Shown in pieces: positions 1 to 7,469 of a stretch of DNA of 64,000 nucleotides. The position numbers and the translations under genes are program-made. Every line of letters begins with the position of its first letter. The first letter of the stretch is position 1. The notes below the pieces were generated by a model. It was not told the origin of the DNA, did no database searches, and saw nothing but the letters and a program-made list of their open reading frames with translations. This stretch comes from JADCRZ01 sp037718865 (lineage in GTDB: Bacteria; Bacteroidota; Bacteroidia; Chitinophagales; Chitinophagaceae). The stretch lies in the NCBI GenBank assembly GCA_037718865.1, contig JBBJMP010000004.1, positions 62,001-126,000 on the forward strand, written 5' to 3'.

Positions 1-1185
1 GGCACATTCTTTTAAATGGGGTAGATCCGCGCTCAAGTAAGCATTGAGGGAAACAGTTGATGTATGGCCAAGTATCTGACTGATTACAGGCTGCGAAACA
101 CCGTTGCCAAGCAGTGAGGTAGCCAGATGATGCCGGAAGATATGGAATCCTTTCCTGTCACCGGCTTTGGTCCTTATTTTTGCAGCCGTCATAATTTTTT
201 TTGCAATATTAGAAAGGCTTGTACTTTGCAGCCTGGTATATGGAATACTTCGCGACAGAAAAACTTCTTGATGTCCACTCCGTGGTCTTTCCAGCATCAA
301 ATATTCATAGATGGCATTTCCGACAACTGCGGTCAACGGCATTTCTAAAGGGATATCTGTTTTCTGCTGCCTGATACGGATCCGGTCATTTTCCCAATCT
401 ATATCAGATAGAGTCAGCCCTGCGATATCGCAGCAACGCAAACCTGTGTATAAAGCAAGAAGTCCAATTGCTTTATCACGCAGAGCAACCAGTGGGTTGC
501 TGTCTGTTAATACGGCTTTTATCCGGGAAACTTCTTCCTGAACAAGGTATTGTATATTCTTTCTCTTTTCACGAAGGGCAGGTAGATAGGACAGGATCCT
601 TGAGCAGGTTTCCTTTGGGAAGAAGGAAATACACGCCTTGAACACAGCTGCGACATTCTTCTTGTAAGAACAGCTTCTGCACAGTCTTCCGTTCTGAAAA
701 AAGATTGTAAGTACGCCACTTTCAGTTATTTTATTAAACGAATCCATACCTTTTTGATGCAGTGCCAGCAGAAAAGTAGTTGCATTATGAGATTCAGTAT
801 AAATGGTTGTCCTCTTTTTACCTTTGTTCTTTTCCGACTCACAATAATGATCTATTAACGACTTGAATTCTGCTGATAGAAGATCGTAGGTACTGTTCCT
901 TAGAATTTGATGTCTTTGACATCGGTTAGGATACTGACCCAGAACCTCGAACTTTTCTATTGCGCCAATAATTGTCCTTTTCTCTCGAAGGTAAGATGAG
1001 GACCTGGAGATTTTTACATACGCCAGATAGGCATCGGTATATGATTTCCATCCTTTCAACTTTGCCTGATGAAGAATCCGTTGTATGTCCCGGTTAAACC
1101 TGGCGACATATGATTTAGAGTAACCATTAACTTCCAGATATGAAATAAGCTGGGGATAATTTTTTTGCAAATTTTGTACTTCCAT
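1..1185 (-). CDS. Tyrosine recombinase, third gene of a recombinase trio (C-terminus outside window)
   Basis: The minus strand is open for 395 codons from an ATG at 1185 to the window edge, so the stop codon lies outside. An N-terminal SAM-like/core-binding region (about residues 1-210, with a CRSC cysteine pair near 169-172) is followed by a catalytic domain. It shows the full set of tyrosine-recombinase residues: R250 in YTGLRCCDI, K275 in the beta-hairpin, H348 and R351 in HIFRH, H374 in LGH and Y383 as candidate nucleophile. It should cut and rejoin DNA at the element ends. It lies downstream of two other recombinases on the same strand after a gap of about 90 bp that holds a hairpin. Only a short tail after the catalytic Tyr can be missing, so this copy looks functional. 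Confidence 0.87.
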   Translation of the reverse strand, partial: MEVQNLQKNYPQLISYLEVNGYSKSYVARFNRDIQRILHQAKLKGWKSYTDAYLAYVKISRSSSYLREKRTIIGAIEKFEVLGQYPNRCQRHQILRNSTYDLLSAEFKSLIDHYCESEKNKGKKRTTIYTESHNATTFLLALHQKGMDSFNKITESGVLTIFFQNGRLCRSCSYKKNVAAVFKACISFFPKETCSRILSYLPALREKRKNIQYLVQEEVSRIKAVLTDSNPLVALRDKAIGLLALYTGLRCCDIAGLTLSDIDWENDRIRIRQQKTDIPLEMPLTAVVGNAIYEYLMLERPRSGHQEVFLSRSIPYTRLQSTSLSNIAKKIMTAAKIRTKAGDRKGFHIFRHHLATSLLGNGVSQPVISQILGHTSTVSLNAYLSADLPHLKECA

Positions 1186-1240
1186 AATTGTATTGCCTCC
1201 TTTTATATTTAATTTATGAGGCATACAATATAAAATAGAA

Positions 1241-1310
1241 AAATATCCAAACCTTTTTTTGGTAAACCATTGCTAATTCATGCTTTTTCCAGAAAGGTTT
1301 GGATAATATT
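1241..1310. repeat. Inverted repeat between recombinase genes
   Basis: Thirteen-base arms (1243-1255 and 1293-1305, TATCCAAACCTTT and its complement) match perfectly around a 37-bp loop. A further TATCCAAAC copy lies just inside the recombinase gene near 1316-1323. The right arm encodes the odd C-terminal tail of the truncated middle recombinase. It could be a terminator, a recombinase-binding repeat or the scar of the deletion that shortened that gene; the sequence alone does not decide. Confidence 0.6.
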
Positions 1311-2072
1311 TTTGTTTGGATAACGCAGGTCATGTAACCTGGGCTGATACTTAGCGTTGTCGGTTCGTTTAATTCCGGTCTTTCCCCTTATTCTTTCAAA
1401 AATTCCTCCTATTGTCCAATGATTAAGCGGCTGGTTATTCTTGCTGATAAACAAATACGCATCAAAAGATTTCGGCTGCTTTTGTTTTATTCTCCACTGC
1501 AAGTATGTTTTCATCATCTTTTTTACCTGCTGGTTAAACGGAAGCAGCCGTGATTTATAAAATTTGGATTGCTGTATGGTGATGACCTGGTTATCCATAT
1601 CTATATCGTTTAAAGTAATGGACAGGGTTTCATGTATTCTTAAGCCAAGGGCATACGTAAAGATGAGTACAGTGCGTACCATGTATGGTGCAATATGGCT
1701 CCTATTTACCGGATAGGTTAAAGCTGTATCAAAAAGACTTTTTAGTTCCGCATTGGAATAAATATAAGGGACAAAGGCCGGTGGTCTTTTGGGCAAAACA
1801 GCTGGCAAGGGTATCTGTGTAACATAATTTCTGGCTATCGCATATTTATAAAAACCAAGCAAGGCAGAATGCTTGATAAACCAGCCGGAGGTTATTGTTG
1901 CTGAAGGCCCGTAAAGAAAACTGTTAACCCTGCTTCTGTCAATGGCTTTAATATGTCTTGAGTGCCCCATTGCCTTGCAAAAAGCTTTCAAATAGGTTTC
2001 ATTGGTTTTAAATTTTTCGCCTAATGACTTTCGGTAACGGATATACTGATGGATTAGTAGTTCAAGTTTCAT
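1278..2072 (-). CDS. Tyrosine recombinase, second gene of the trio, C-terminally truncated
   Basis: This 264-residue protein has the N-terminal core-binding domain (about 1-95) and the first part of the catalytic domain: R145 in ALGLRIHE, K170 in the beta-hairpin, and H247/R250 in LHDLR. Where family members continue with a conserved His and then the LGH and Tyr motifs, the frame instead reads YPNK and stops 14 codons later. The second His/Trp and the nucleophilic Tyr are therefore missing and strand cleavage should be impossible. The start ATG overlaps the stop of the upstream recombinase by four bases (ATGA), which implies translational coupling. It is probably a deletion product; an accessory DNA-binding role is possible but unsupported. 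Confidence 0.8.
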   Translation of the reverse strand: MKLELLIHQYIRYRKSLGEKFKTNETYLKAFCKAMGHSRHIKAIDRSRVNSFLYGPSATITSGWFIKHSALLGFYKYAIARNYVTQIPLPAVLPKRPPAFVPYIYSNAELKSLFDTALTYPVNRSHIAPYMVRTVLIFTYALGLRIHETLSITLNDIDMDNQVITIQQSKFYKSRLLPFNQQVKKMMKTYLQWRIKQKQPKSFDAYLFISKNNQPLNHWTIGGIFERIRGKTGIKRTDNAKYQPRLHDLRYPNKNIIQTFLEKA

Positions 2073-3691
2073 AGCAAATCTTCCAATTTAAATTCAGCTA
2101 CCTGACGCAGACTTGTAAGGTCAACCTTTGTGTAAACTCGTGTAGTTTCCAAGTTCTGATGCCCCAGGTGATCACTTATTTCTTTTAATGAGACACCTTC
2201 ATTAATTAAATGAGTGGCGCAACCATGCCGCAGAGCATGAGGTCCATGATGTTTAATTTTTAATTTCAGTGGTTTCAGTCTTCTGCTGACAATCTGATAA
2301 ACGGCAGATGTTTTTAGAGGCCGGTAGGGAGATCGCCTGCTTATAAAAACTTCTTTAAGCAAAAAATTATTTGGCCTGACATCTTTTATATAGCGCAATA
2401 TTGCTTCTCCAACGATTTGGGACAGAGGGAATATTTGCGGTTTTGACCTCTTTGCTCTTTGTAAATAAAGCCGTTCATTTTTCCAGTCGAGGTCTTCCAA
2501 ACGAAGATTAACGACTTCGCTGCTTCTCATACCATATACAGAAAGCAGCAGTAAAACAGCATGATCACGGATGTCAGTTGGATAATCGGTTTTGCTACGA
2601 GCTAATACTTTTCTTATATCATCCCACCAGGGTGAGGAAGGTAATGATTCATTCTTATAAACACGCGGTGCCTTAATAGAGTCAGCCAAGCCTTTCTGAC
2701 ACCAGTTCTGATTCTCTATATATCTTAAAAACGACCTGATGACTGATGCATAATGCTGAACGGACCTTCTTGAATAACCATCCCTATTATATTTTTGCAT
2801 CAGCACTTCATCTATTGTGAGAGGCGTAATTGTTTCAAGTATTTTCTTTTTTTCGTGGACATTTATAAGAAAATTTTTGAGTTGACTAAATCTTCCACTT
2901 ATGGTATTTTCAGAAAGACCTTGGTCCAATCGCATATAGCCAATGTATTGATTAAGTTGTTTCCAAAATGGTATAGCTGGTTGGATTTGCTTCTTTAAAC
3001 ATCCAAGCATTTCAAACCAGTGACAGGCATCACAGATAAATCTTGCTTTGGCAAATTTTGAGTAGCTACTTTTTCGATGAAGAATGGACTGTTTAATTGC
3101 CCATTTTTCCGCAGCCCGTTCAATTTCATTTACCGGTACCATTCGCAGCTTAAAGAACTTAAGATAATCCATCACTACTAAAAGATATTGCGCTATCCTT
3201 CGCAAAGAGTTTTCTACTGCTCCGTTATCGGCCCAATACTGTAAATACTCTAGGCGTTCTTTCAATAATGGTGCAGTGGTATGACGAAGGAGAGCATTGC
3301 GACGCTCAAACAACCTGTTAAACAATGGTATGCTTTCTTCAGGCAATGGTTCCAGGCGACCCATTCTTTTCAGCCAGTTCAATGCGTACCAGATAAATCG
3401 CTCTTCTCCTGTTCTTGAAAAGGAAGCCCTTTTTTGCGGGTGATTATATTGATACTTAGCCCAGCGGGTTGCAGCTTTTTCTATTTGTGCAAGGCTGATG
3501 ACTTTGCCATTTTCTAAATGAAGGTATTCAACAATCCGTAAAAGATATTGGGCAATGGATTTCAGCGTATGAAGCGGCGTTTTCCGGTCAGCCCAATATT
3601 GAAGGTATTGAAGTCTTTCCTCGAGCAAAGGAGTATGAATATGCCTTTCTCTATAATAGGAACGTTTACATATCTGTTCTAACGTAACCAT
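2069..3691 (-). CDS. Tyrosine recombinase, first gene of the trio, with duplicated N-terminal domain
   Basis: This 540-residue site-specific recombinase is much longer than the usual 300-400. Residues 21-113 and 141-232 are two copies of one domain at an offset of 119-120 residues: both start PLL(E/K)ERL(Q/E)YLQYWAD and share IAQYLL and a conserved E(K/R)AA..WA stretch. A normal SAM-like domain (about 240-345) and a complete catalytic domain follow, with R389, K414, H485 and R488 (HALRH), H511 (LGH) and Y520. It begins the coupled recombinase series and sits about 160 bp from the palindromic element end. The extra repeated domain may bind repeated sites at the terminus; that is inference. Confidence 0.9.
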   Translation of the reverse strand: MVTLEQICKRSYYRERHIHTPLLEERLQYLQYWADRKTPLHTLKSIAQYLLRIVEYLHLENGKVISLAQIEKAATRWAKYQYNHPQKRASFSRTGEERFIWYALNWLKRMGRLEPLPEESIPLFNRLFERRNALLRHTTAPLLKERLEYLQYWADNGAVENSLRRIAQYLLVVMDYLKFFKLRMVPVNEIERAAEKWAIKQSILHRKSSYSKFAKARFICDACHWFEMLGCLKKQIQPAIPFWKQLNQYIGYMRLDQGLSENTISGRFSQLKNFLINVHEKKKILETITPLTIDEVLMQKYNRDGYSRRSVQHYASVIRSFLRYIENQNWCQKGLADSIKAPRVYKNESLPSSPWWDDIRKVLARSKTDYPTDIRDHAVLLLLSVYGMRSSEVVNLRLEDLDWKNERLYLQRAKRSKPQIFPLSQIVGEAILRYIKDVRPNNFLLKEVFISRRSPYRPLKTSAVYQIVSRRLKPLKLKIKHHGPHALRHGCATHLINEGVSLKEISDHLGHQNLETTRVYTKVDLTSLRQVAEFKLEDLL

Positions 3692-3763
3692 TTATATATC
3701 GTGATCTGATTGATAAATGGTACGCCTGGGCTAAAGAAAAAGATACAATAAGGGCTGTTAAAA

Positions 3764-3870
3764 TTATGTTGTGTAATAACAGCATAGAATGGCTAAATTG
3801 GATGCAGTATGACTCAACAACACATAACTGACTTCGCAACATAAGATTTGTTATGTTGTGCACAACATAA
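3764..3870. other. Putative mobile-element terminus with repeated recombinase half-sites
   Basis: A perfect 20-bp palindrome, TTATGTTGTGCACAACATAA, occupies 3851-3870. Related half-sites lie inside it: TTATGTTGTG at 3764-3773, CAACACATAAC at 3818-3828 in inverse orientation, and GCAACATAAG at 3836-3845. The palindrome directly abuts the point (3871) where the adjacent DUF1016 gene loses homology to its family, and the recombinase trio lies on the other side. That placement marks it as the element end and probable crossover region. The other end must lie to the left of the window. Confidence 0.65.
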
Positions 3871-4611
3871 TAATTCGATAGCTACGAGACGTTTTAAATT
3901 ACGATGATAAAAGAGAAGGTCCAGATGAAAATCCTGTCCGTCGATTATCATTCTTTTTTGACGTTCAATAAAGGCAAATCCTTTGCCTAATTCCAATATA
4001 AAAGATTCCAGCTCCCGCAGAATTGCTTCTTCTAAATCTTTCTCCAGGTAAGAATTTTGTAACCCAAGAAAATCGAGGAAGTATGGGTCCTTGAAACCAT
4101 TGTATATAGCTGGATTATTACTGGTATTTTGTAAATTTGCAATAGCAGTTCTTTCGAATGCCTTAGCGGCTATTTGTTTGCGCAAGTCTCTAATTCCTAA
4201 GCCCTGGGTAATCGATGCCTGGGCGTAAAAGAGTTTCGCCTCTGTATTCTTGAGTGGTAACAGCACTAAAAAGTGCGACCAGCTTAATTGTCGTGACAGC
4301 GTAACGACAATCTCTTCTACTTTAAATTGCTCAGCAAACTGGATCATTCTACGCAGATTCTTTTCTTCAAAGTTTCTCCCATATTTCTACATTAATTCTC
4401 GTGACAGCGTAACGACAATTTGTTTTCCGTAGTCTGCCCGTTTATTGTTTAAAATATTTTTATTGATCCGGTCGCCAATCTGCCAGAAAAGCATCGTAAG
4501 TGTGCTATTGACCTGCATTGCCAATTGCTGCTGGCTTTGCTCAATAAGTTTTGAAATTTCATGGAATAAATCCTGATCGGGTGCGCTTATCGGTTCTAAT
4601 ATGTCAGGCAT
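3871..4611 (-). pseudogene. DUF1016/YhcG-type PD-(D/E)XK nuclease gene, broken twice
   Basis: Two open pieces in one frame form a DUF1016 protein. The N-terminal piece (from 4611; LFWQIGDRIN, ADYGKQIV) ends at a TAG at 4387-4389, and the frame continues directly with KYGRNFEEKNLRR and on to the C-terminal nuclease domain (DLLFYHRNLKRLVAIEL). The nuclease domain is cut exactly at its ExK motif, after the Glu of VAIEL, where the 20-bp palindrome of the recombinase element begins. A nonsense mutation plus an insertion therefore inactivate it. DUF1016 genes often travel with type I restriction loci, and here it follows hsdM by 12 bp. An ORF of 65 codons crossing the junction is an artefact of the insertion. 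Confidence 0.85.
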
Positions 4612-4623
4612 GGCTACTATTCT

Positions 4624-6120
4624 CTATTTACTATTTAATGAAGCAATGATCGCTTTAAAGCTCAACAACCCCGCTTCCAGGTTTTCCACAATTTCCAAAG
4701 CCAGTTCATCGGGATCCGGAAGATTGTCTAAATCAGCGAGAGATTTATCTTTTAACCAGGTAATATCCAGGCTCGTTTTATCCCTTGCTACAATGTCCTC
4801 ATAAGTAAATTTCCGCCAGCGGCCTTCGGGGTCAGTGGCACTGAATGTTTCCTTTCTTTTATGACGGTTTGTCGGATTGTAGCAGGTAATAAAATCCTGC
4901 AGGTCGTTCAGTTGAAGTGGGTTCTTTTTTAGGGTATGATGAATGTTGGTGCGGTAATCATATACCCAGATTTCTTTTGTCCACGGGTCTTTGCTGGAAG
5001 GTTTGCCATCAAAGAACAATACGTTTGCTTTAACGCCATTGGCATAAAATATTCCTGTGGGTAAACGAAGAATGGTATGCAGGTCGGTAGTCTCCAATAA
5101 TTTCTTTCTTACGGTTTCGCCGGCGCCACCTTCAAACAACACATTATCTGGAAGTACTACTGCTGCCAGTCCGGTTGTTTTGAGCATCGATTTTATATGC
5201 TGAACAAAGTTGAGTTGTTTGTTGCTGGTGGTTACCCAGAAGTCCTGGCGGTTGTAGGTGAGGTCTTCTTTTTCCTGCTCGCCTTCTTCGTTGGTGAACG
5301 TCATGCTGCTCTTTTTGCCAAAGGGTGGATTGGCGAGCACATAATCATACCTTGTTTCCGAAGCAGCGATCAATGAATCGTTGGGAGAGATAAAAATGTT
5401 CTGGCTATCGATGTCACCGATATTGTGAAGGAACAGATTCATCAAAGCCAGTCGTCGGGTGCCGGCAACAATTTCATTGCCGAAGAAGGTGTCGAATTTT
5501 AAAAACTTCTTTTGTGATTTATCCATTTCCCAAGTCGCGGTCATCCAGTCGTAGGCAGCGAGGAAGAAACCACCGGTGCTACACGCGGGATCAGCAATGG
5601 TTTTGTTTGGTTCGGGTCGGAGGCATTCCACCATGGCTTTGATCAATGCCCTTGGTGTGAAATACTGGCCGGCGCCGCTTTTGGTGTCTTCGGCATTTTT
5701 CTCGAGAAGCCCTTCGTAGATATCACCTTTGTCTTTAACACCCATAAGTACCCACTCCTCCGCGTTGATCAGCGCGATGAGTTTGTATAGTTTAGCGGGA
5801 TCGGTTATTTTGTTTTGGCTCTTGGTGAATATTTGTCCGAGTATGCCTTTTTCTTTGGCGAGTTCTCTTAGTAAGTGATTGTAATGAACTTCGAGTTCAT
5901 CACCGCTTTTATTGGTGAGTGTTGCCCAGTTGAATGATGCCGGGATGGGCATCTTGCGGTTGTGCGGCGGCTTGCTATATTCATCGGCCATTTTTAGAAA
6001 GAGCAAATAGGTAAGCTGTTCCAGATAATCGCCATAGCCAACACCGTCATCCCGCAGTGTGTTGCAGAAGGCCCAGATTTTTGATACGATGCTGGAGGTG
6101 TTTTTTATTTCGGTGCTCAT
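4624..6120 (-). CDS. hsdM: Type I restriction-modification system, DNA methyltransferase subunit (HsdM)
   Basis: This 498-residue N6-adenine methyltransferase has an N-terminal helical HsdM_N domain (about 8-125), QYFTPR at 152-157, the SAM-binding DPACSTGG at 177-184 and the catalytic NPPF at 264-267. With HsdS it methylates the recognition site, and with HsdR it forms the restriction complex. It is the third gene of an hsdR-hsdS-hsdM series and follows hsdS by 18 bp. The sequence is complete with no missing motif, so modification activity is plausible even though hsdR is frameshifted. Confidence 0.95.
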   Translation of the reverse strand: MSTEIKNTSSIVSKIWAFCNTLRDDGVGYGDYLEQLTYLLFLKMADEYSKPPHNRKMPIPASFNWATLTNKSGDELEVHYNHLLRELAKEKGILGQIFTKSQNKITDPAKLYKLIALINAEEWVLMGVKDKGDIYEGLLEKNAEDTKSGAGQYFTPRALIKAMVECLRPEPNKTIADPACSTGGFFLAAYDWMTATWEMDKSQKKFLKFDTFFGNEIVAGTRRLALMNLFLHNIGDIDSQNIFISPNDSLIAASETRYDYVLANPPFGKKSSMTFTNEEGEQEKEDLTYNRQDFWVTTSNKQLNFVQHIKSMLKTTGLAAVVLPDNVLFEGGAGETVRKKLLETTDLHTILRLPTGIFYANGVKANVLFFDGKPSSKDPWTKEIWVYDYRTNIHHTLKKNPLQLNDLQDFITCYNPTNRHKRKETFSATDPEGRWRKFTYEDIVARDKTSLDITWLKDKSLADLDNLPDPDELALEIVENLEAGLLSFKAIIASLNSK

Positions 6121-6138
6121 TGAGTTTTTGATTTGCTG

Positions 6139-7440
6139 TTATTCATTTACCAATCTTCCTTCAAACGCCATTTTTAAAATGCTTTGTCTTAATGCTTCTG
6201 ATTGTTGTAGGCTTTGCGTGATGGTTTCTTGCAGTTTGTCGGCAACGCTGAAGCGGCTTTCGATACCTTGCACGATTATTTTTTGTTCTTCGATTGAGCA
6301 ATATGGAAATGTTATTTGCCTAATTTTTTCTTGTCCAATGTTTCGCATTGAATCCTGGTTGCCAGTTGAAAGGGTTTCAATTTGCTTTCTTCCTTGTCGT
6401 GAGCGTAGATAATAAAGAGCATATGGTTTTAATACTTGTTTAGAGAAGGTGAATCTTAATATTTTATCACTCAACATAAGTATTTTATTAATTTGGTCTA
6501 CTATTACGCAAGCTCCAATTAATTCTATCGTATTGGCTCTACTAAAAAGAAAATCACCCTTTCCAATTAGGTATTTTACATTTAATAAATCACTAGAAAA
6601 ACATGTTTTACTTTCTAATTCATCAAAATAACCCCACGTGACTGAACTTACTTTTATAACTCCTACCTCATCATTTGTGGGTGGCCTTTCATCGCATCGA
6701 TAGCTTTTACCAGAACTTATATCTTCGAGATGTTCACCTAACTTGATAAACTTCCAATCATTTGGTACTTCACCTTCTTCCAAATTGTCATTACTAAGTC
6801 TTCCCTCAAATGCCCATTTTAATACAGACTGCCGGTAGGTTTTTAGTTGCTGTTGGGCAGTGAGCAGGTTTTCTATGCCTTTGTCTAATTCACTAAAGAG
6901 TTCTTCTATTTTGGAAACAATGGCTTGTTGGATTTGTTTAGGGGGCAGCAATAAGGGCATGCCTTCAATTTTACCAGAAGAAATATTTGGTTGAGCACCC
7001 CCGTACGCATCCTTTTCAATTTGTCTTTTTAAAGCGTGTAGTTGATAAAAAAGAAAGTCTGAATAAAGTTCTTCTTTATTTAAAATTTGAAACTTACCTA
7101 CACGTTGATTCTGATAGGCTTTATCTGAACTTTTATAAAGCCCGAATTTTCCAGTCGTAGCACCTGACATGGCAACCAATATGTCACCTCTGTTAATTTC
7201 ATAGTCAGAATAAATTTCATCTTCGTCTATTCGAACTGATTTATCTGGATTGACTGAACCAAATTTAATATCTGATATTCTAATCACTGGAATTCCCGCG
7301 CTTTTATAGTTATTACTTTTGAATGCAAAACCATTCTTGAGTCTACAAACATCCCCTAGCTTCAAATGCTTCCAATCCTTTGATAACTGATCCTTATTTT
7401 TGAAATCCATTATTTTATGATTCGTTTTGAATAAAAACAC
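6139..7440 (-). CDS. hsdS: Type I restriction-modification specificity subunit (HsdS)
   Basis: This 433-residue protein has the standard two-half architecture. Each target-recognition domain (about 25-160 and 225-370) is followed by a helical spacer ending in a repeated signature, YRQSVLKWAFEGRL near 203-216 and RQSILKMAFEGRL at the C-terminus. The two TRDs are dissimilar, consistent with a bipartite target. An in-frame Met at residue 11 (7410) is an alternative start that would remove a non-conserved leader. It lies between hsdR and hsdM on the same strand. No internal inverted repeats suggesting TRD shuffling were noticed nearby. Confidence 0.93.
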   Translation of the reverse strand: MFLFKTNHKIMDFKNKDQLSKDWKHLKLGDVCRLKNGFAFKSNNYKSAGIPVIRISDIKFGSVNPDKSVRIDEDEIYSDYEINRGDILVAMSGATTGKFGLYKSSDKAYQNQRVGKFQILNKEELYSDFLFYQLHALKRQIEKDAYGGAQPNISSGKIEGMPLLLPPKQIQQAIVSKIEELFSELDKGIENLLTAQQQLKTYRQSVLKWAFEGRLSNDNLEEGEVPNDWKFIKLGEHLEDISSGKSYRCDERPPTNDEVGVIKVSSVTWGYFDELESKTCFSSDLLNVKYLIGKGDFLFSRANTIELIGACVIVDQINKILMLSDKILRFTFSKQVLKPYALYYLRSRQGRKQIETLSTGNQDSMRNIGQEKIRQITFPYCSIEEQKIIVQGIESRFSVADKLQETITQSLQQSEALRQSILKMAFEGRLVNE

Positions 7441-7469
7441 AATAAATCGCTAAAATCAATTAACGATCA

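Noticed and set aside
3666..3863. Minus-strand ORF of 65 codons before the recombinase trio
   Set aside because: It spans the element end and the repeat region and joins DUF1016-derived and element-derived sequence; no conserved domain.
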